Shown here piece by piece: positions 9,277 through 18,365 of a stretch of 64,000 nt of DNA. The notes beneath the pieces are model-generated. The model had not been told where the DNA came from, did no database searches, and saw nothing but the letters and a program-made list of their open reading frames with translations. Each line of letters opens with the position of its first letter. Within the stretch, counting starts at the first letter, position 1. Both the position numbers and the translations under genes were made by a program. Location of the stretch: assembly GCF_014841615.1 (NCBI RefSeq), contig NZ_JACYUG010000006.1:1-64000 (forward strand), in the 5' to 3' direction. The DNA is from Sphingomonas sp. CFBP 8760 (GTDB lineage Bacteria > Pseudomonadota > Alphaproteobacteria > Sphingomonadales > Sphingomonadaceae).

Positions 9277-9452
9277 TTGATACGATCCACCTTCGTATCT
9301 CGTCCCGACTGGATCGAAACCGAGCCCTTGCCCGTACGCTGCCGCTGAGTCACGTGGCGCCGCTTAATCACGGATGCTCCGACCCGAATCCCGATTATCG
9401 CGACGATGATCGCCGCTATCCCAATCACAATTTGCCACTGCCCGTTGGTCAA
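9273..9452 (-). CDS. Small membrane protein with IQS-DT tail, partner of the LPO_1073-like gene
   Basis: A 59-aa protein from a TTG start at 9452, chosen because AGGGGG lies 7 bases upstream; the frame is open to an ATG at 9563 but that stretch shows no features. It has one membrane span (about residues 6-29, IVIGIAAIIVAIIGIRVGAS), a basic stretch (KRRHVTQRQR) and a tail GSVSIQSGRDTKV. The tail shares the pattern I-Q-S-x-x-D-T with the N-terminus of the protein encoded next. The stop codon overlaps the next ATG (ATGA). It probably anchors or senses at the membrane for its partner; function unknown. Confidence 0.65.
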   Translation of the reverse strand: MTNGQWQIVIGIAAIIVAIIGIRVGASVIKRRHVTQRQRTGKGSVSIQSGRDTKVDRIK

Positions 9453-9611
9453 AATCGCCCCCTGTTCGCCGTATTCGCAATTCGATGCTAGGTATGGAGC
9501 CCGACATCCGTTGTGACAATTGCCGTTTGGTCCAAATTCCGAGGCAAGGGATATAGGGTTCACGTTCCGCGTTTTTCACCGTCCAGCGTCACGCGCTCTC
9601 CGCATAGGACG

Positions 9612-9620
9612 CCTCAACAC
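9612..9620. repeat. 9-bp direct repeat, right end of the radC insertion
   Basis: CCTCAACAC, identical to 8195-8203. It reads directly into the 3' part of radC in the correct frame. Confidence 0.75.
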
Positions 9621-9900
9621 CCGCAACATGCTCATCCGTGACGAGGTGATGCACAAGGGCACGGTCGATCAGGCGGCGGTATATGTGCGCGAGGTCATCA
9701 AGCGGGCGATCGATCTGGGATCGGCGGCGATCATCCTCGTCCATAACCACCCGTCGGGCGATCCCGCACCCAGCCGGGCGGACATCGACATTACCCGAAC
9801 GATCGCGGAGGCGGGCAAGCGACTGGGGATCGCGCTCCACGACCACCTCATCATCGGGACCGGCGGACATGTATCGATGCGCGCGCAGGGGCTGATCTAG
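9621..9900 (+). pseudogene. radC: radC, 3' fragment (MPN/JAMM domain)
   Basis: C-terminal part of Rad[20 protein letters not shown], the JAMM metal motif [11 protein letters not shown] with the downstream Asp, and the end [12 protein letters not shown]. The metal-binding residues are intact. An internal ATG (9628) could start a roughly 90-aa stand-alone domain, but no ribosome-binding site or promoter is obvious, so it is treated as the second half of a broken gene. Deleting 8204-9620 restores a full-length RadC. Confidence 0.9.
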
Positions 9901-9923
9901 AAGGGGCCGATCTGAACGACAAA

Positions 9924-9951
9924 GCCCCGCCGGTCGTGAAACCGGCGGGGC
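9924..9951 (-). terminator. Terminator of the EF-hand protein gene
   Basis: An 11-bp perfect G/C stem (9924-9934 with 9941-9951), loop of 6. On the minus strand the hairpin is followed by TTTG, placing it as the intrinsic terminator for the minus-strand gene at 9992. It may also stop transcripts leaving the radC remnant. Confidence 0.7.
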
Positions 9952-9991
9952 GTCTGGTCGGCTATCGCCGTCAGGAGACAGTCAGTATCGA

Positions 9992-10447
9992 TCAGGACTG
10001 GGCCTGCGCCAGGAACCCGGTCACCTCGGTCTTGTCCAGCGACTTGTTCTTGTCGGTGTCGGCCTGCGCAAAGGCCGCTCCAACCCACTTCTTCGTCTCG
10101 GCACTCGCTGCCTTGGTCGACGGATCGCTCGCGGTCTTCAATGCGACCATCCATTCGGAGAATTCGGCGCGGCTCAACTTGCCATCGGCGTTCTTGTCAT
10201 AGGTACCGAATTGCGTGTCCACCGCCTGTGCGACCTGCGTGCCATCGGCCGGCGCGGCCTCTGCCGTCTGTGCGGGTGCTGCTTCCACGGGTGCTGCCGG
10301 ATCGACGGCGGCCGGTGGCACAGTAGTCGCCGGATCAACCGAGGTTTGCGGCGCGGTCTGCGCAGTGGGGGCGGCTTGCGGCGCGGTCTGCGCAAGCACG
10401 GGGGCGGCAATGGTCATCGTTCCTGCGAGAATGATCGTCTTCAACAT
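9992..10447 (-). CDS. Exported EF-hand calcium-binding protein
   Basis: A 151-aa protein with a signal peptide (MLKTIILAGTMTIAAPVLAQ), a long low-complexity Ala/Pro/Thr linker (about residues 20-75), and two EF-hand loops: DKNADGKLSRAE, and DTDKNKSLDKTE near the C-terminus. Both have acidic residues at loop positions 1, 3 and 12. It is probably periplasmic or extracellular and calcium-binding. The linker may tether the EF-hand pair to the wall or membrane. It is divergent from purB. Confidence 0.85.
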   Translation of the reverse strand: MLKTIILAGTMTIAAPVLAQTAPQAAPTAQTAPQTSVDPATTVPPAAVDPAAPVEAAPAQTAEAAPADGTQVAQAVDTQFGTYDKNADGKLSRAEFSEWMVALKTASDPSTKAASAETKKWVGAAFAQADTDKNKSLDKTEVTGFLAQAQS

Positions 10448-10650
10448 GGTGACTTTCCTTTCGCTTCATCCAAACCCTTGGCACACTCGTCTTCCGTCGG
10501 AACGGATGATCTGTACGAGTCGGCCTTATAAACTGTAGGTATGGCCGATATGATCCAATTTGAAGGACCGGGCGAGTGCTGCTAACGACGGTTCGTCCCG
10601 CCCCAGAGGCGTCGCCGCGACGACCCGTGGCTCAACCGAGACGAGGTACA

Positions 10651-11961
10651 ATGATCCCGCGCTATTCCCGTGCCCCCATGGCCGCCCTCTGGACACCGGA
10701 AGCACGCTTCCGCATCTGGTTCGAGATCGAGGCGCACGCCACCGACGCCTTGGCCGAACTGGGGGTCGTCCCGAAGGAAGCGGCCGCCCGGATTTGGGAG
10801 GCGGATGCCGCCGCCGGTCCGTTCGACGTGGCCCGGATCGATGCGATCGAGGCGGAGACGAAGCACGATGTCATCGCGTTCCTGACGCATGTCAGCGAAC
10901 GGACTGGCCCGGAGGCGCGGTTCCTGCATCAGGGAATGACATCGTCCGACGTGCTCGACACCTGTCTTGCCGTACAGCTCGCCCGGGCGGCCGACATCCT
11001 GATCGCCGATCTCGACGAACTGCTGGTGGTGCTGAAACGACGTGCCCACGAACACAAGCTGACCCCGACGATCGGGCGCAGCCATGGCATTCATGCCGAA
11101 CCCGTCACCTTCGGGCTGAAACTGGCCCAGGCCTATGCCGAATTCGCCCGCAATCGTGAGCGGCTGGTGGCGGCGCGCCTCGACGTCGCGACCTGCGCGA
11201 TTTCCGGCGCGGTCGGCACCTTTGCCAATATCGATCCCTTCGTGGAGGATTATGTCGCGCAGAAGATGGGATTGACGGTGGAGCCGGTTTCCACCCAGGT
11301 CATTCCGCGCGATCGCCATGCGATGTTCTTTGCGACGCTCGGCGTCATCGCCTCGTCGATCGAACGGCTGGCGACCGAGGTACGCCACCTGCAACGGACC
11401 GAGGTGCTGGAGGCGGAGGAGTATTTCTCGCCCGGTCAGAAGGGTTCGTCGGCGATGCCGCACAAGCGCAACCCCGTGCTGACCGAAAACCTGACCGGCC
11501 TTGCCCGCATGGTCCGTGGTTATGTCATGCCCGCGCTGGAGAACGTGGCGCTGTGGCATGAGCGCGATATCAGCCATTCGTCGGTCGAACGCTATATCGG
11601 CCCCGATGCCACCATCACGCTCGACTTCGCGCTGGCGCGGCTGACCGGGGTGATGGACAAGCTGGTCGTCTATCCGGAGCGGATGGCGAAGAACCTGCAC
11701 CGCATGGGTGGTCTGGTCCATTCGCAGCGCGTGCTGCTGGCGCTGACCCAGGCGGGGGTCAGCCGCGAGGACGCGTACCGGCTGGTCCAGCGCAATGCGA
11801 TGAAGGTGTGGGAATCGGATGGCGAACTGTCGCTGATGGAGTTGCTCGTCGCCGATCCCGACGTGACGGCCGCCTTGCCGACTGCGGAAATCGAGGCGCG
11901 GTTCGACCTCGATTACCACTTCAAGCACGTCGACACGATCTTCGACCGGGTCTTCCGTTAA
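10651..11961 (+). CDS. purB: Adenylosuccinate lyase
   Basis: Purine biosynthesis enzyme splitting SAICAR and adenylosuccinate, 436 aa. It starts MIPRYSRAPM, carries the fumarase/aspartase superfamily signature SSAMPHKRNP, the TSSDVLDT loop and the IGRSHGIHAEP stretch with the catalytic His. The ATG at 10651 has GAGGT upstream and gives the family length; an earlier in-frame codon would add unrelated residues. It is a single-gene unit. Confidence 0.97.
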   Translation: MIPRYSRAPMAALWTPEARFRIWFEIEAHATDALAELGVVPKEAAARIWEADAAAGPFDVARIDAIEAETKHDVIAFLTHVSERTGPEARFLHQGMTSSDVLDTCLAVQLARAADILIADLDELLVVLKRRAHEHKLTPTIGRSHGIHAEPVTFGLKLAQAYAEFARNRERLVAARLDVATCAISGAVGTFANIDPFVEDYVAQKMGLTVEPVSTQVIPRDRHAMFFATLGVIASSIERLATEVRHLQRTEVLEAEEYFSPGQKGSSAMPHKRNPVLTENLTGLARMVRGYVMPALENVALWHERDISHSSVERYIGPDATITLDFALARLTGVMDKLVVYPERMAKNLHRMGGLVHSQRVLLALTQAGVSREDAYRLVQRNAMKVWESDGELSLMELLVADPDVTAALPTAEIEARFDLDYHFKHVDTIFDRVFR

Positions 11962-12080
11962 GATTTTAGTTACACGTGCGCGCAATGCAATGACGAATGA
12001 TAGCAATTAAATTGCGCGGCATGTGAGCCGGTCATACATCGCCGATGCCGGATATCATTCCGGCATCGGAGACCAATTCC

Positions 12081-12167
12081 ATGCGTATGTTCGAAACCGT
12101 GACCAGCTCGATGCTGGCGATCGCGGCCCAGGCGCTGGTGGTCGGGGTCGTCATTTCGACCTTCTGA
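12081..12167 (+). CDS. Possible 28-aa membrane peptide
   Basis: A short frame starting MRMFETVTSSMLAIAAQALV and ending with a hydrophobic VVISTF. GGAG lies 9 bases before the ATG, and the peptide would form one membrane helix. It fills the 300-base gap after purB. Similar tiny hydrophobic peptides occur in sphingomonads as far as I recall, but there is no proof of translation here. Confidence 0.4.
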   Translation: MRMFETVTSSMLAIAAQALVVGVVISTF

Positions 12168-12264
12168 TCCATCGGCCACCGCCCTCGTAACAGGGGGCGG
12201 ACAGGCCGGCGGGCATACCGGCGACGGATACGGAAAAGTAACCCGACACCCTTAGACCGGCCTC

Positions 12265-12564
12265 ATGGTTACTTCGTTCACGCCCAGCCTGTTGCCGATG
12301 CTGGCTCAAGTGGCCGGCGCCATCGTGGGCCTGTTGTCGCTGGCACTGGTCCCGCCCGCCCATGGCACCATCCTGATCGTATCCATCGCCGGTGATCGCG
12401 TGGCCGAGATCGCCAACGCCGCATTGGCGACCGGCGCCCGGATTTCGCGCCGTGGCCCCGGCGATCACAGCCTGATCGTTATCGGTGATCGTGACCGGTT
12501 GATCGGCCTGTCGCGTCGGGGACTCATCCCCCTCGCCGCCCCCGATATCCTGTGCGGCGCGTGA
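12265..12564 (+). CDS. Small hypothetical protein with an N-terminal membrane segment
   Basis: A 99-aa protein with one hydrophobic N-terminal stretch (about residues 9-38) followed by a small soluble part ([20 protein letters not shown]). No family is recognised. Its TGA stop overlaps the GTG start of the chemoreceptor gene (GTGA), so the two are translationally coupled. The soluble part could be a small regulatory or anchoring domain; function unknown. Confidence 0.55.
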   Translation: MVTSFTPSLLPMLAQVAGAIVGLLSLALVPPAHGTILIVSIAGDRVAEIANAALATGARISRRGPGDHSLIVIGDRDRLIGLSRRGLIPLAAPDILCGA

Positions 12565-14108
12565 CCGACACGCCGTCTTCCGGCGCGATCGAGCTTGACG
12601 ATCTGCGTCGCCATGGCGTCCGGTTGCTCACGATCGGCGGCTGGACGACCACCTTGCTGCTGGCGCTCGTCGCGTTCTGCCTGGACCGCGACCGGGTCAT
12701 GATCGTCTTGGCGATCGGCACCGCCACCACTATCTACCCCACATGGCTGATCCGCCACGGACGCAACGACGCGGTGGCACGACTGGCGGTCGGCACGCTG
12801 CCGGCGGTGATCCCCGCGCTGGGGGTCTATGTCATGGCCGGCGGGGCATGGCAGATGGATGCGCACATGTACTTCTTCGTCGCCCTGTCGGCGCTGACGC
12901 TGCTGTGCGACTGGCGACCGATCGTGCTGGCGAGCGTGCTGATCGCGGTCCACCATGCCCTGCTGTGGCTGGTGGCACCCGATCTGGTGTTCTCCACCAC
13001 CGGCAATATCGATCGTGTCCTGTATCATGCGGTCGCGGTCGTCCTGCAGGCGGGATTGCTCAGCTTCATCGCGGTACGCCTGCGCGATCTACTGGTCGCG
13101 CAAAGCCGCGCGCGCGAGGAAAGCCATTCGCTGGCCGCACAGGCCGCCGCCGGAACCGCCATGGCGCAAACCGCCTTGCACGATGCCCAGATAGCGCAGG
13201 GGCAGGCCGAGGCCGAACGGGGATTGCGCGAAGCGGCAGAGGCTGCATCGCGTGATCGCCGCCGGCAGGACATGCTGAGGCTGGCCGCTGATTTCGAGGC
13301 ATCGGTCGCGGATATCGTCGGCGCGGTCGGCACCGCCTGCGACGATCTCGACCGATCCGCCCACGCGCTCAACCTGCTCGCGCGGCAGACCAGTCGCGAA
13401 GCGGGCACGACCGCCACCTCCGTCGTCGTCGCCTCGCATCGCGCGCAGGATCTGGCGGTCGCGGTACGATCGTTGAGCCAGTCGATCGGGCTGATCGCCG
13501 GATCGGTGGACAGGCAGGCGAGCCTGAGCGGCGATGCGCGTGGCATCTCCACCTCCGGTCACGCGGCGGTGACGACGCTTAGCGAGCATGGCGTCACGAT
13601 CGGGGGCTTCACCGATACGATCGCGGCGATCGCCGCGCAGACGAATCTGCTCGCGCTCAACGCGACGATCGAGGCGGCGCGGGCCGGCGAGGTCGGGCGC
13701 GGCTTCGCAGTCGTCGCGGGCGAGGTGAAGGGGTTGGCGCAACAGGCGTCGGTCGCCACCGGGCGCATCCGCCATCTGGCCGACGCGATGGCCAGTGGTG
13801 CCGGTCTGGCCCGCGATGCGCTGGGGCAGATCACCACCGTCGTCGCCGATGTCGCCGCGGCATCCGAGACGATCCGCGACGAGGTCGGTCGTCACCGCGC
13901 CACCGCCAGCAATATCGAACGTACCGCCCAGGAGACGGCGGCCGATACCGAAACCGTCGCGCGGGAAGTGGACGGTATCGTCACGCTCGCCAACGATACG
14001 GAGACGCTATCGGAACAGGTATCGCATGCCGCCTCCGGCTTGAGCGCTTCATCGACGGCCTTGCGCGCGGCCGCCGGTCAGTTCATCGAAATGCTCCGGG
14101 CGGCGTGA
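12561..14108 (+). CDS. Methyl-accepting chemotaxis protein with integral-membrane sensor
   Basis: A chemoreceptor of about 515 aa. The N-terminal 180 residues are a multi-span membrane sensor containing QMDAHMYFF and [12 protein letters not shown], the membrane domain seen in several MCPs and histidine kinases. A coiled-coil linker follows (residues 180-250), then the signalling domain with the hairpin-tip sequence [20 protein letters not shown] and [15 protein letters not shown] start at 12561, coupled to the upstream small gene. No che genes are nearby. Stimulus unknown. Confidence 0.88.
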   Translation: MTDTPSSGAIELDDLRRHGVRLLTIGGWTTTLLLALVAFCLDRDRVMIVLAIGTATTIYPTWLIRHGRNDAVARLAVGTLPAVIPALGVYVMAGGAWQMDAHMYFFVALSALTLLCDWRPIVLASVLIAVHHALLWLVAPDLVFSTTGNIDRVLYHAVAVVLQAGLLSFIAVRLRDLLVAQSRAREESHSLAAQAAAGTAMAQTALHDAQIAQGQAEAERGLREAAEAASRDRRRQDMLRLAADFEASVADIVGAVGTACDDLDRSAHALNLLARQTSREAGTTATSVVVASHRAQDLAVAVRSLSQSIGLIAGSVDRQASLSGDARGISTSGHAAVTTLSEHGVTIGGFTDTIAAIAAQTNLLALNATIEAARAGEVGRGFAVVAGEVKGLAQQASVATGRIRHLADAMASGAGLARDALGQITTVVADVAAASETIRDEVGRHRATASNIERTAQETAADTETVAREVDGIVTLANDTETLSEQVSHAASGLSASSTALRAAAGQFIEMLRAA

Positions 14109-14110
14109 TC

Positions 14111-14138
14111 CCGCCCCCTCCCGCCGGGAAGAGGGCGG
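14111..14138. terminator. Bidirectional terminator between chemoreceptor and dnaJ
   Basis: A hairpin in the 36-base gap between two convergent genes: outer arms CCGCCC/GGGCGG and inner arms TCCC/GGGA. There is no strong T-run on either strand, so termination is likely but not certain. Confidence 0.5.
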
Positions 14139-14144
14139 CCTTCG

Positions 14145-15269
14145 TCACTCGGCGGCGAACACGCCCTTCAGCTTGGCGAAAAAGCCCTGGCTCGCGGGGC
14201 ACTCGTCGCCGGTTTCGGTCTCGCGGAACATCTCCAGCAATTCGCGCTGTCGGCTCGACAAGCGGGTCGGCGTCTCAACCTCGATCTGCACGACGAGATC
14301 ACCCGATCCGCGCCCCTGCAACACCGGCATCCCGGCACCGCGCTGACGCAACTGTTTACCGGTCTGGATGCCGGCCGGAATCTTCAGTTCATGGGTGTCG
14401 CCGTCCAGACCGGGAATCGATAGCGATCCGCCAAGCGCGGCCGTGGTGAAGCTGATCGGCACGCGCGCGAACAGCGTCGTGCCCTCGCGTTCGAACAGCG
14501 CATGCCGTTTCACATGCAGGAAGATGTACAGATCACCCGCCGGCGCACCGCGTGGTCCCGCCTCGCCTTCGCCGGTCAGGCGGATACGCGTGCCTTCATC
14601 GACCCCGGCGGGTACATTGACGGTCAGCGTCTTGGTCTTGTCGACCCGACCTTCGCCCCGACAATCGCCGCACGGATCGGCGATGACCTGCCCCGCGCCC
14701 TGACAGACCGGACATGGCCGCTCGACCACGAAGAAACCCTGCTGCGCCCGTACCTTGCCATGGCCATTGCACTGACGGCAGGTCGAGGCATGGGTACCGG
14801 GCTTGGCACCCGAGCCGTGGCAGGTGTCACATTCAGCCGACACGTCGACCGTGATCTCGGTCGCCTTGCCATGGAACGCCTCTTCCAGCGTCACTTCCAT
14901 GTCGTAGCGTAGGTCGGCACCGCGTCGTGCCTGCTGCCGGCCACCGCCGCCGCGCCCGCCCATGAACTCGCCGAACACCGATTCGAAGATGTCGGAGAAA
15001 CCGCCGAAGTCCTGCGCGCCGCCGCCACCGCCGCCGCCCTGCTGGAACGCGGCGTGGCCGAAGCGATCATAGGCCGCGCGCTTCTGCGGGTCCTTCAGGA
15101 CGTCATAGGCTTCCGACACCGCCTTGAACTTGGCCTCGGAATCCTTGCACCCGGCATTCTTGTCGGGATGATACTTCATCGCGAGCTTGCGGTACGACGA
15201 CTTGATGACGCCGGCATCGGCGGTGCGCTCGCATTCGAGCAGTTCGTAATAATCGACCTGGGTACTCAT
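14145..15269 (-). CDS. dnaJ: Chaperone DnaJ
   Basis: Hsp40 co-chaperone of DnaK, 374 aa. J-domain at 1-70 with the HPD motif (YHPDKN), then a Gly-rich region (residues 75-115), and four CxxCxGxG zinc repeats ([32 protein letters not shown]), followed by the C-terminal substrate-binding domain. It lies 79 bases downstream of dnaK on the same strand. A hairpin in the gap may tune its level relative to dnaK. Confidence 0.97.
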   Translation of the reverse strand: MSTQVDYYELLECERTADAGVIKSSYRKLAMKYHPDKNAGCKDSEAKFKAVSEAYDVLKDPQKRAAYDRFGHAAFQQGGGGGGGAQDFGGFSDIFESVFGEFMGGRGGGGRQQARRGADLRYDMEVTLEEAFHGKATEITVDVSAECDTCHGSGAKPGTHASTCRQCNGHGKVRAQQGFFVVERPCPVCQGAGQVIADPCGDCRGEGRVDKTKTLTVNVPAGVDEGTRIRLTGEGEAGPRGAPAGDLYIFLHVKRHALFEREGTTLFARVPISFTTAALGGSLSIPGLDGDTHELKIPAGIQTGKQLRQRGAGMPVLQGRGSGDLVVQIEVETPTRLSSRQRELLEMFRETETGDECPASQGFFAKLKGVFAAE

Positions 15270-15286
15270 GACCGCCTCACAGGAAA

Positions 15287-15334
15287 GCGCCCCGCCCTCC
15301 CAACGCCGCTAACGGCGGAGGGCTGACGGGGCGC
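15287..15334 (-). other. Stem-loop in the dnaK-dnaJ gap
   Basis: Inverted arms GCGCCCCG (15287-15294) and CGGGGCGC (15327-15334) enclose a second small hairpin. It sits between the dnaK stop and the dnaJ start and could act as a partial terminator or RNA-processing site. No T-run. Confidence 0.4.
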
Positions 15335-15348
15335 GTTCATGACGTTGA

Positions 15349-17253
15349 TTACGCCTTGGGGTTGTCGTCGACTTCCGAGAATTCGGCGTCGACCACGTCG
15401 TCGTCCTTCTTGGCGGCGGCATCGGCCGCGGGAGCGGCATCGGTCTGCGCCTGCTTCTCGTAGATCGCCTGCCCCAGCTTCATCGCAACCTGCGCCAGTG
15501 CCTGCGACTTGTCGTTCATCGCCTCCGGCTCGCCACCCTCGACCGCCGCCTTGGCGGCATCGATCGCAGACTGGATCTCGGCCTTCAGGCTTTCGTCGAC
15601 CTTGTCGCCATTGTCGGCCAACTGACGCTCGGTGGTGTGGATCAGCGATTCGGCGTTGTTCTTCGCCTCGACCGATGCACGCCGCTTCTTGTCCTCCTCG
15701 GCGAAGCTCTCGGCATCGCGCACCATCTGCTCGATGTCGCTGTCGGACAGGCCACCCGATGCCTGGATGCGGATCTGCTGCTCCTTACCGGTACCCTTGT
15801 CCTTGGCGGACACGTTCACGAGGCCGTTCGCATCGATGTCGAACGTCACCTCGATCTGCGGCACGCCGCGCGGTGCCGGCGGGATGCCGACCAGATCGAA
15901 CTGACCGAGCATCTTGTTGTCCGCCGCCATCTCGCGCTCGCCCTGGAACACGCGGATCGTCACGGCGCCCTGATTGTCGTCGGCGGTCGAATAGGTCTGC
16001 GACTTCTTAGTCGGGATCGTCGTGTTGCGGTCGATCATCCGGGTGAACACGCCACCCAGCGTCTCGATGCCCAGCGACAGCGGCGTCACGTCGAGCAGCA
16101 GCACGTCCTTGACGTCGCCCTGCAACACGCCCGCCTGAATGGCGGCGCCCATCGCCACGACTTCGTCCGGGTTGACGCCGGTGTGCGGGTCCTTGCCGAA
16201 GAAGTTCTTCACCGCCTCGCGCACCTTCGGCATCCGCGTCATGCCGCCGACGAGAACGACCTCGCTGATGTCGTCGGTCTTCACGCCGGCATCGGCCAAC
16301 GCCTTCTTCATCGGCTCGATCGTGCGCTTGATGAGGTCGTCGACCAGACGCTCCAGATCGGCGCGGCTGATCGTCTTCACCAGATGCTTCGGGCCGTTCT
16401 GGTCGGCGGTGATGAAGGGCAGGTTGACCTCGGTCGAGGCTGCCGACGATAACTCGATCTTCGCCTTCTCGGCTGCTTCCTTCAAACGCTGCAGCGCCAG
16501 CTTGTCCTTGGCGAGGTCGATGCCCTCGTCCTTCTTGAAGCCTTCGGCCAGAAACTCGACCAGCTTGTTGTCGAAGTCCTCACCACCCAGGAAGGTATCG
16601 CCGTTGGTCGCCTTCACCTCGAACACGCCGTCGCCGATCTCCAGGATCGACACGTCGAAGGTGCCGCCGCCCAGATCGTAGACCGCGATCGTCTTGCCGT
16701 CCTGCTTCTCCAAGCCGTAGGCCAACGCCGCCGCCGTCGGTTCGTTGATGATGCGCAGCACTTCGAGGCCGGCGATCTGGCCGGCATCCTTGGTCGCCTG
16801 ACGCTGCGCATCGTTGAAGTAGGCGGGAACGGTGATAACCGCCTGCGTCACCGTCTCACCCAGATAGGATTCGGCGGTTTCCTTCATCTTCTGAAGCGTG
16901 AAGGCGCTGATCTGCGAGGGGCTGTAATCCTTGCCGCCGGCCGAGACCCACGCGTCGCCGTTCGGGCCGCGCGCGATCTTGTACGGCACCAGCTCGGTGT
17001 CCTTCTTGGTGATCGGATCGTCGAAACGGCGGCCGATCAGGCGCTTCACGGCGAAGATGGTGTTGTCGCCGTTGGTCACCGCCTGACGCTTGGCAGGCTG
17101 GCCGACCAGCCGCTCGCCGTCCTTGGCGAAGGCGACGATCGACGGCGTCGTGCGTGCGCCCTCCGCATTCTCGATGACCTTGGGCTTGCCGCCTTCCATC
17201 ACCGAAACGCAGCTGTTGGTGGTGCCCAGATCGATGCCGATAACTTTTGCCAT
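15349..17253 (-). CDS. dnaK: Chaperone DnaK (Hsp70)
   Basis: ATP-dependent Hsp70 chaperone, 634 aa. It starts [16 protein letters not shown] (chosen over an upstream in-frame ATG) and includes the nucleotide-binding signatures [12 protein letters not shown] and [13 protein letters not shown], the linker [12 protein letters not shown] and a C-terminal helical lid ending in an acidic tail ([13 protein letters not shown]). It is the first gene of dnaK-dnaJ, with a heat-shock-type promoter upstream at 17338-17365. Confidence 0.98.
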   Translation of the reverse strand: MAKVIGIDLGTTNSCVSVMEGGKPKVIENAEGARTTPSIVAFAKDGERLVGQPAKRQAVTNGDNTIFAVKRLIGRRFDDPITKKDTELVPYKIARGPNGDAWVSAGGKDYSPSQISAFTLQKMKETAESYLGETVTQAVITVPAYFNDAQRQATKDAGQIAGLEVLRIINEPTAAALAYGLEKQDGKTIAVYDLGGGTFDVSILEIGDGVFEVKATNGDTFLGGEDFDNKLVEFLAEGFKKDEGIDLAKDKLALQRLKEAAEKAKIELSSAASTEVNLPFITADQNGPKHLVKTISRADLERLVDDLIKRTIEPMKKALADAGVKTDDISEVVLVGGMTRMPKVREAVKNFFGKDPHTGVNPDEVVAMGAAIQAGVLQGDVKDVLLLDVTPLSLGIETLGGVFTRMIDRNTTIPTKKSQTYSTADDNQGAVTIRVFQGEREMAADNKMLGQFDLVGIPPAPRGVPQIEVTFDIDANGLVNVSAKDKGTGKEQQIRIQASGGLSDSDIEQMVRDAESFAEEDKKRRASVEAKNNAESLIHTTERQLADNGDKVDESLKAEIQSAIDAAKAAVEGGEPEAMNDKSQALAQVAMKLGQAIYEKQAQTDAAPAADAAAKKDDDVVDAEFSEVDDNPKA

Positions 17254-17337
17254 GAGTCCCTTGATGCCCCTCATCAAACAAAAAAAGAATGGGATCGCGA
17301 TCCGTTACGGCAGCGCAATCTCCCGGTGATGGGCGCG

Positions 17338-17365
17338 ATATAGGTGGCCTGCCGCTTGCCGCAAG
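17338..17365 (-). promoter_or_regulatory. RpoH (sigma-32)-type promoter of dnaK
   Basis: On the minus strand, CTTG (17365-17362) is followed after exactly 17 bases by CCTATAT (17344-17338). This fits the alphaproteobacterial heat-shock consensus CTTG-N17/18-CYTATNT as I know it. It would start transcription about 75 bases before the dnaK ATG. No CIRCE element is visible here. Confidence 0.65.
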
Positions 17366-17414
17366 AAGTCGTGGAACCTAGGGCGATATCGCGAGTGTCG
17401 AGGGAGTGGCCGGA

Positions 17415-17852
17415 ATGCAACGCTGGTGGACGATTGCGGCGGGCTGCCTGATGCTGGCGGGTTGTCTGAAACCCGCGACGATCGAGACGGAGGACCCGTG
17501 GGTCCGCCTGCCCGCCGTGGCGGGGCGGCCCGCCTCGGGATATTTCACGCTGAACGGCGGCGCCACGCCGACCAGCCTCGTCAGCGTGTCGGTCGACCGG
17601 GCGATCCGCACCGAGATGCACCAGTCGATGACGACCGGCGGCGCGATGACCATGCAGCCGGTCCGCGATCTGCCGTTGCCCGCGCATGGCACGATCCGCT
17701 TCGCACCCGGCGGACTGCACCTGATGATCTTCGGTCTCGATCCGGCTATGAAGAAGGGAGATTCCACCCTCCTGACCTTCACCTTCGCCGACGGATCGCG
17801 GATGGAGCGCAAGGCATGGGCGGTGGGCGCCGCCGATCCTGCGCCGGATTGA
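17415..17852 (+). CDS. PCu(A)C-type copper chaperone lipoprotein
   Basis: A 145-aa periplasmic copper chaperone of the PCu(A)C/DUF461 family, which delivers Cu(I) to cytochrome oxidase. The signal peptide ends in a lipobox (LMLAGC), and the copper motif has M-H-x-S-M with nearby Met residues and GGLHLMIFGL. The ATG at 17415 has AGGGAG at good spacing; a GTG at 17406 is also possible. No cytochrome oxidase gene is adjacent. It is followed by the metallopeptidase-like gene. Confidence 0.85.
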   Translation: MQRWWTIAAGCLMLAGCLKPATIETEDPWVRLPAVAGRPASGYFTLNGGATPTSLVSVSVDRAIRTEMHQSMTTGGAMTMQPVRDLPLPAHGTIRFAPGGLHLMIFGLDPAMKKGDSTLLTFTFADGSRMERKAWAVGAADPAPD

Positions 17853-17883
17853 GGGTCCACCGGGAGTCCTCCCGCGTTCGGCG

Positions 17884-18357
17884 ATGATGGAAACCACGAA
17901 GGGACATGCCCGGCCGTTGACCGCGGGCGAGGTCAGGCTGGCGAAATCGCTCTATCACGACAGCATCGACCTGTCGGGAGTCGAGATCAGGCGGCGTAAA
18001 TGGGCGTTCTTCCAGCCGCGCCATGTTGCGATGGCGCCCTGCGGGCATATCCACTTCCACCCCGAAGGCAGTAGCTGGAGCGAGGATTTCGCCACCGAGG
18101 GGTTGGCCCTGCGCGGCCTGTTCCTCCACGAACTGTGTCATGTGTGGCAATGGCAGCGTGGCATCTACCTGCCGCTCGCCCGCCATCCCTTCTGCCGCTA
18201 CAGCTACACGATGAAGCCGGGCTGGCGATTGCCGCAATACGGGCTGGAGCAACAGGCCGAGATCGTCCGCCACGCCTATCTGTTGCGCGAAGGCTATGCC
18301 GTTCCCGGTGCGCCCGCGCTGGGGCAGTACGAGACGTTGCTCGGCATCTTCCGGTAA
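17884..18357 (+). CDS. HExxH-motif metallopeptidase-like protein
   Basis: A 157-aa cytoplasmic protein without signal peptide. It contains FLHELCHVWQWQ, an HExxH zinc motif followed by W-Q, and a later LEQQAEIVRHAY helix whose Glu could be the third ligand. Such proteins are often annotated as Vgr-related or hypothetical in sphingomonads. Function unknown; zinc peptidase activity is a guess from the motif. It may share a transcript with the copper chaperone 31 bases upstream. Confidence 0.65.
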   Translation: MMETTKGHARPLTAGEVRLAKSLYHDSIDLSGVEIRRRKWAFFQPRHVAMAPCGHIHFHPEGSSWSEDFATEGLALRGLFLHELCHVWQWQRGIYLPLARHPFCRYSYTMKPGWRLPQYGLEQQAEIVRHAYLLREGYAVPGAPALGQYETLLGIFR

Positions 18358-18365
18358 GCGGCGGC

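Larger units (their letters stand above)
8204..9620. mobile_element. 1.4-kb two-gene cargo insertion in radC
   Basis: A 1417-bp block (including one copy of the 9-bp repeat) separates the two halves of radC. Joining base 8203 to base 9621 gives the uninterrupted reading ...[13 protein letters not shown]..., so the boundaries are exact. The block is visibly less GC-rich than its surroundings. It holds two minus-strand genes in a coupled operon and no recombinase, transposase or clear terminal inverted repeats. It must therefore have been moved in trans, or be the remnant of something larger. Confidence 0.85.

Noticed and set aside
8204..9620. The radC insertion as an IS element or transposon
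   Set aside because: No transposase gene and no terminal inverted repeats were found at the two ends. The left end has only a short imperfect palindrome (CAGTGCGTACTG) that is not repeated at the right end.
9628..9900. The radC 3' part as an independent JAMM-domain gene
   Set aside because: An internal ATG exists, but no ribosome-binding site or promoter is evident, and the sequence is exactly the missing half of radC.
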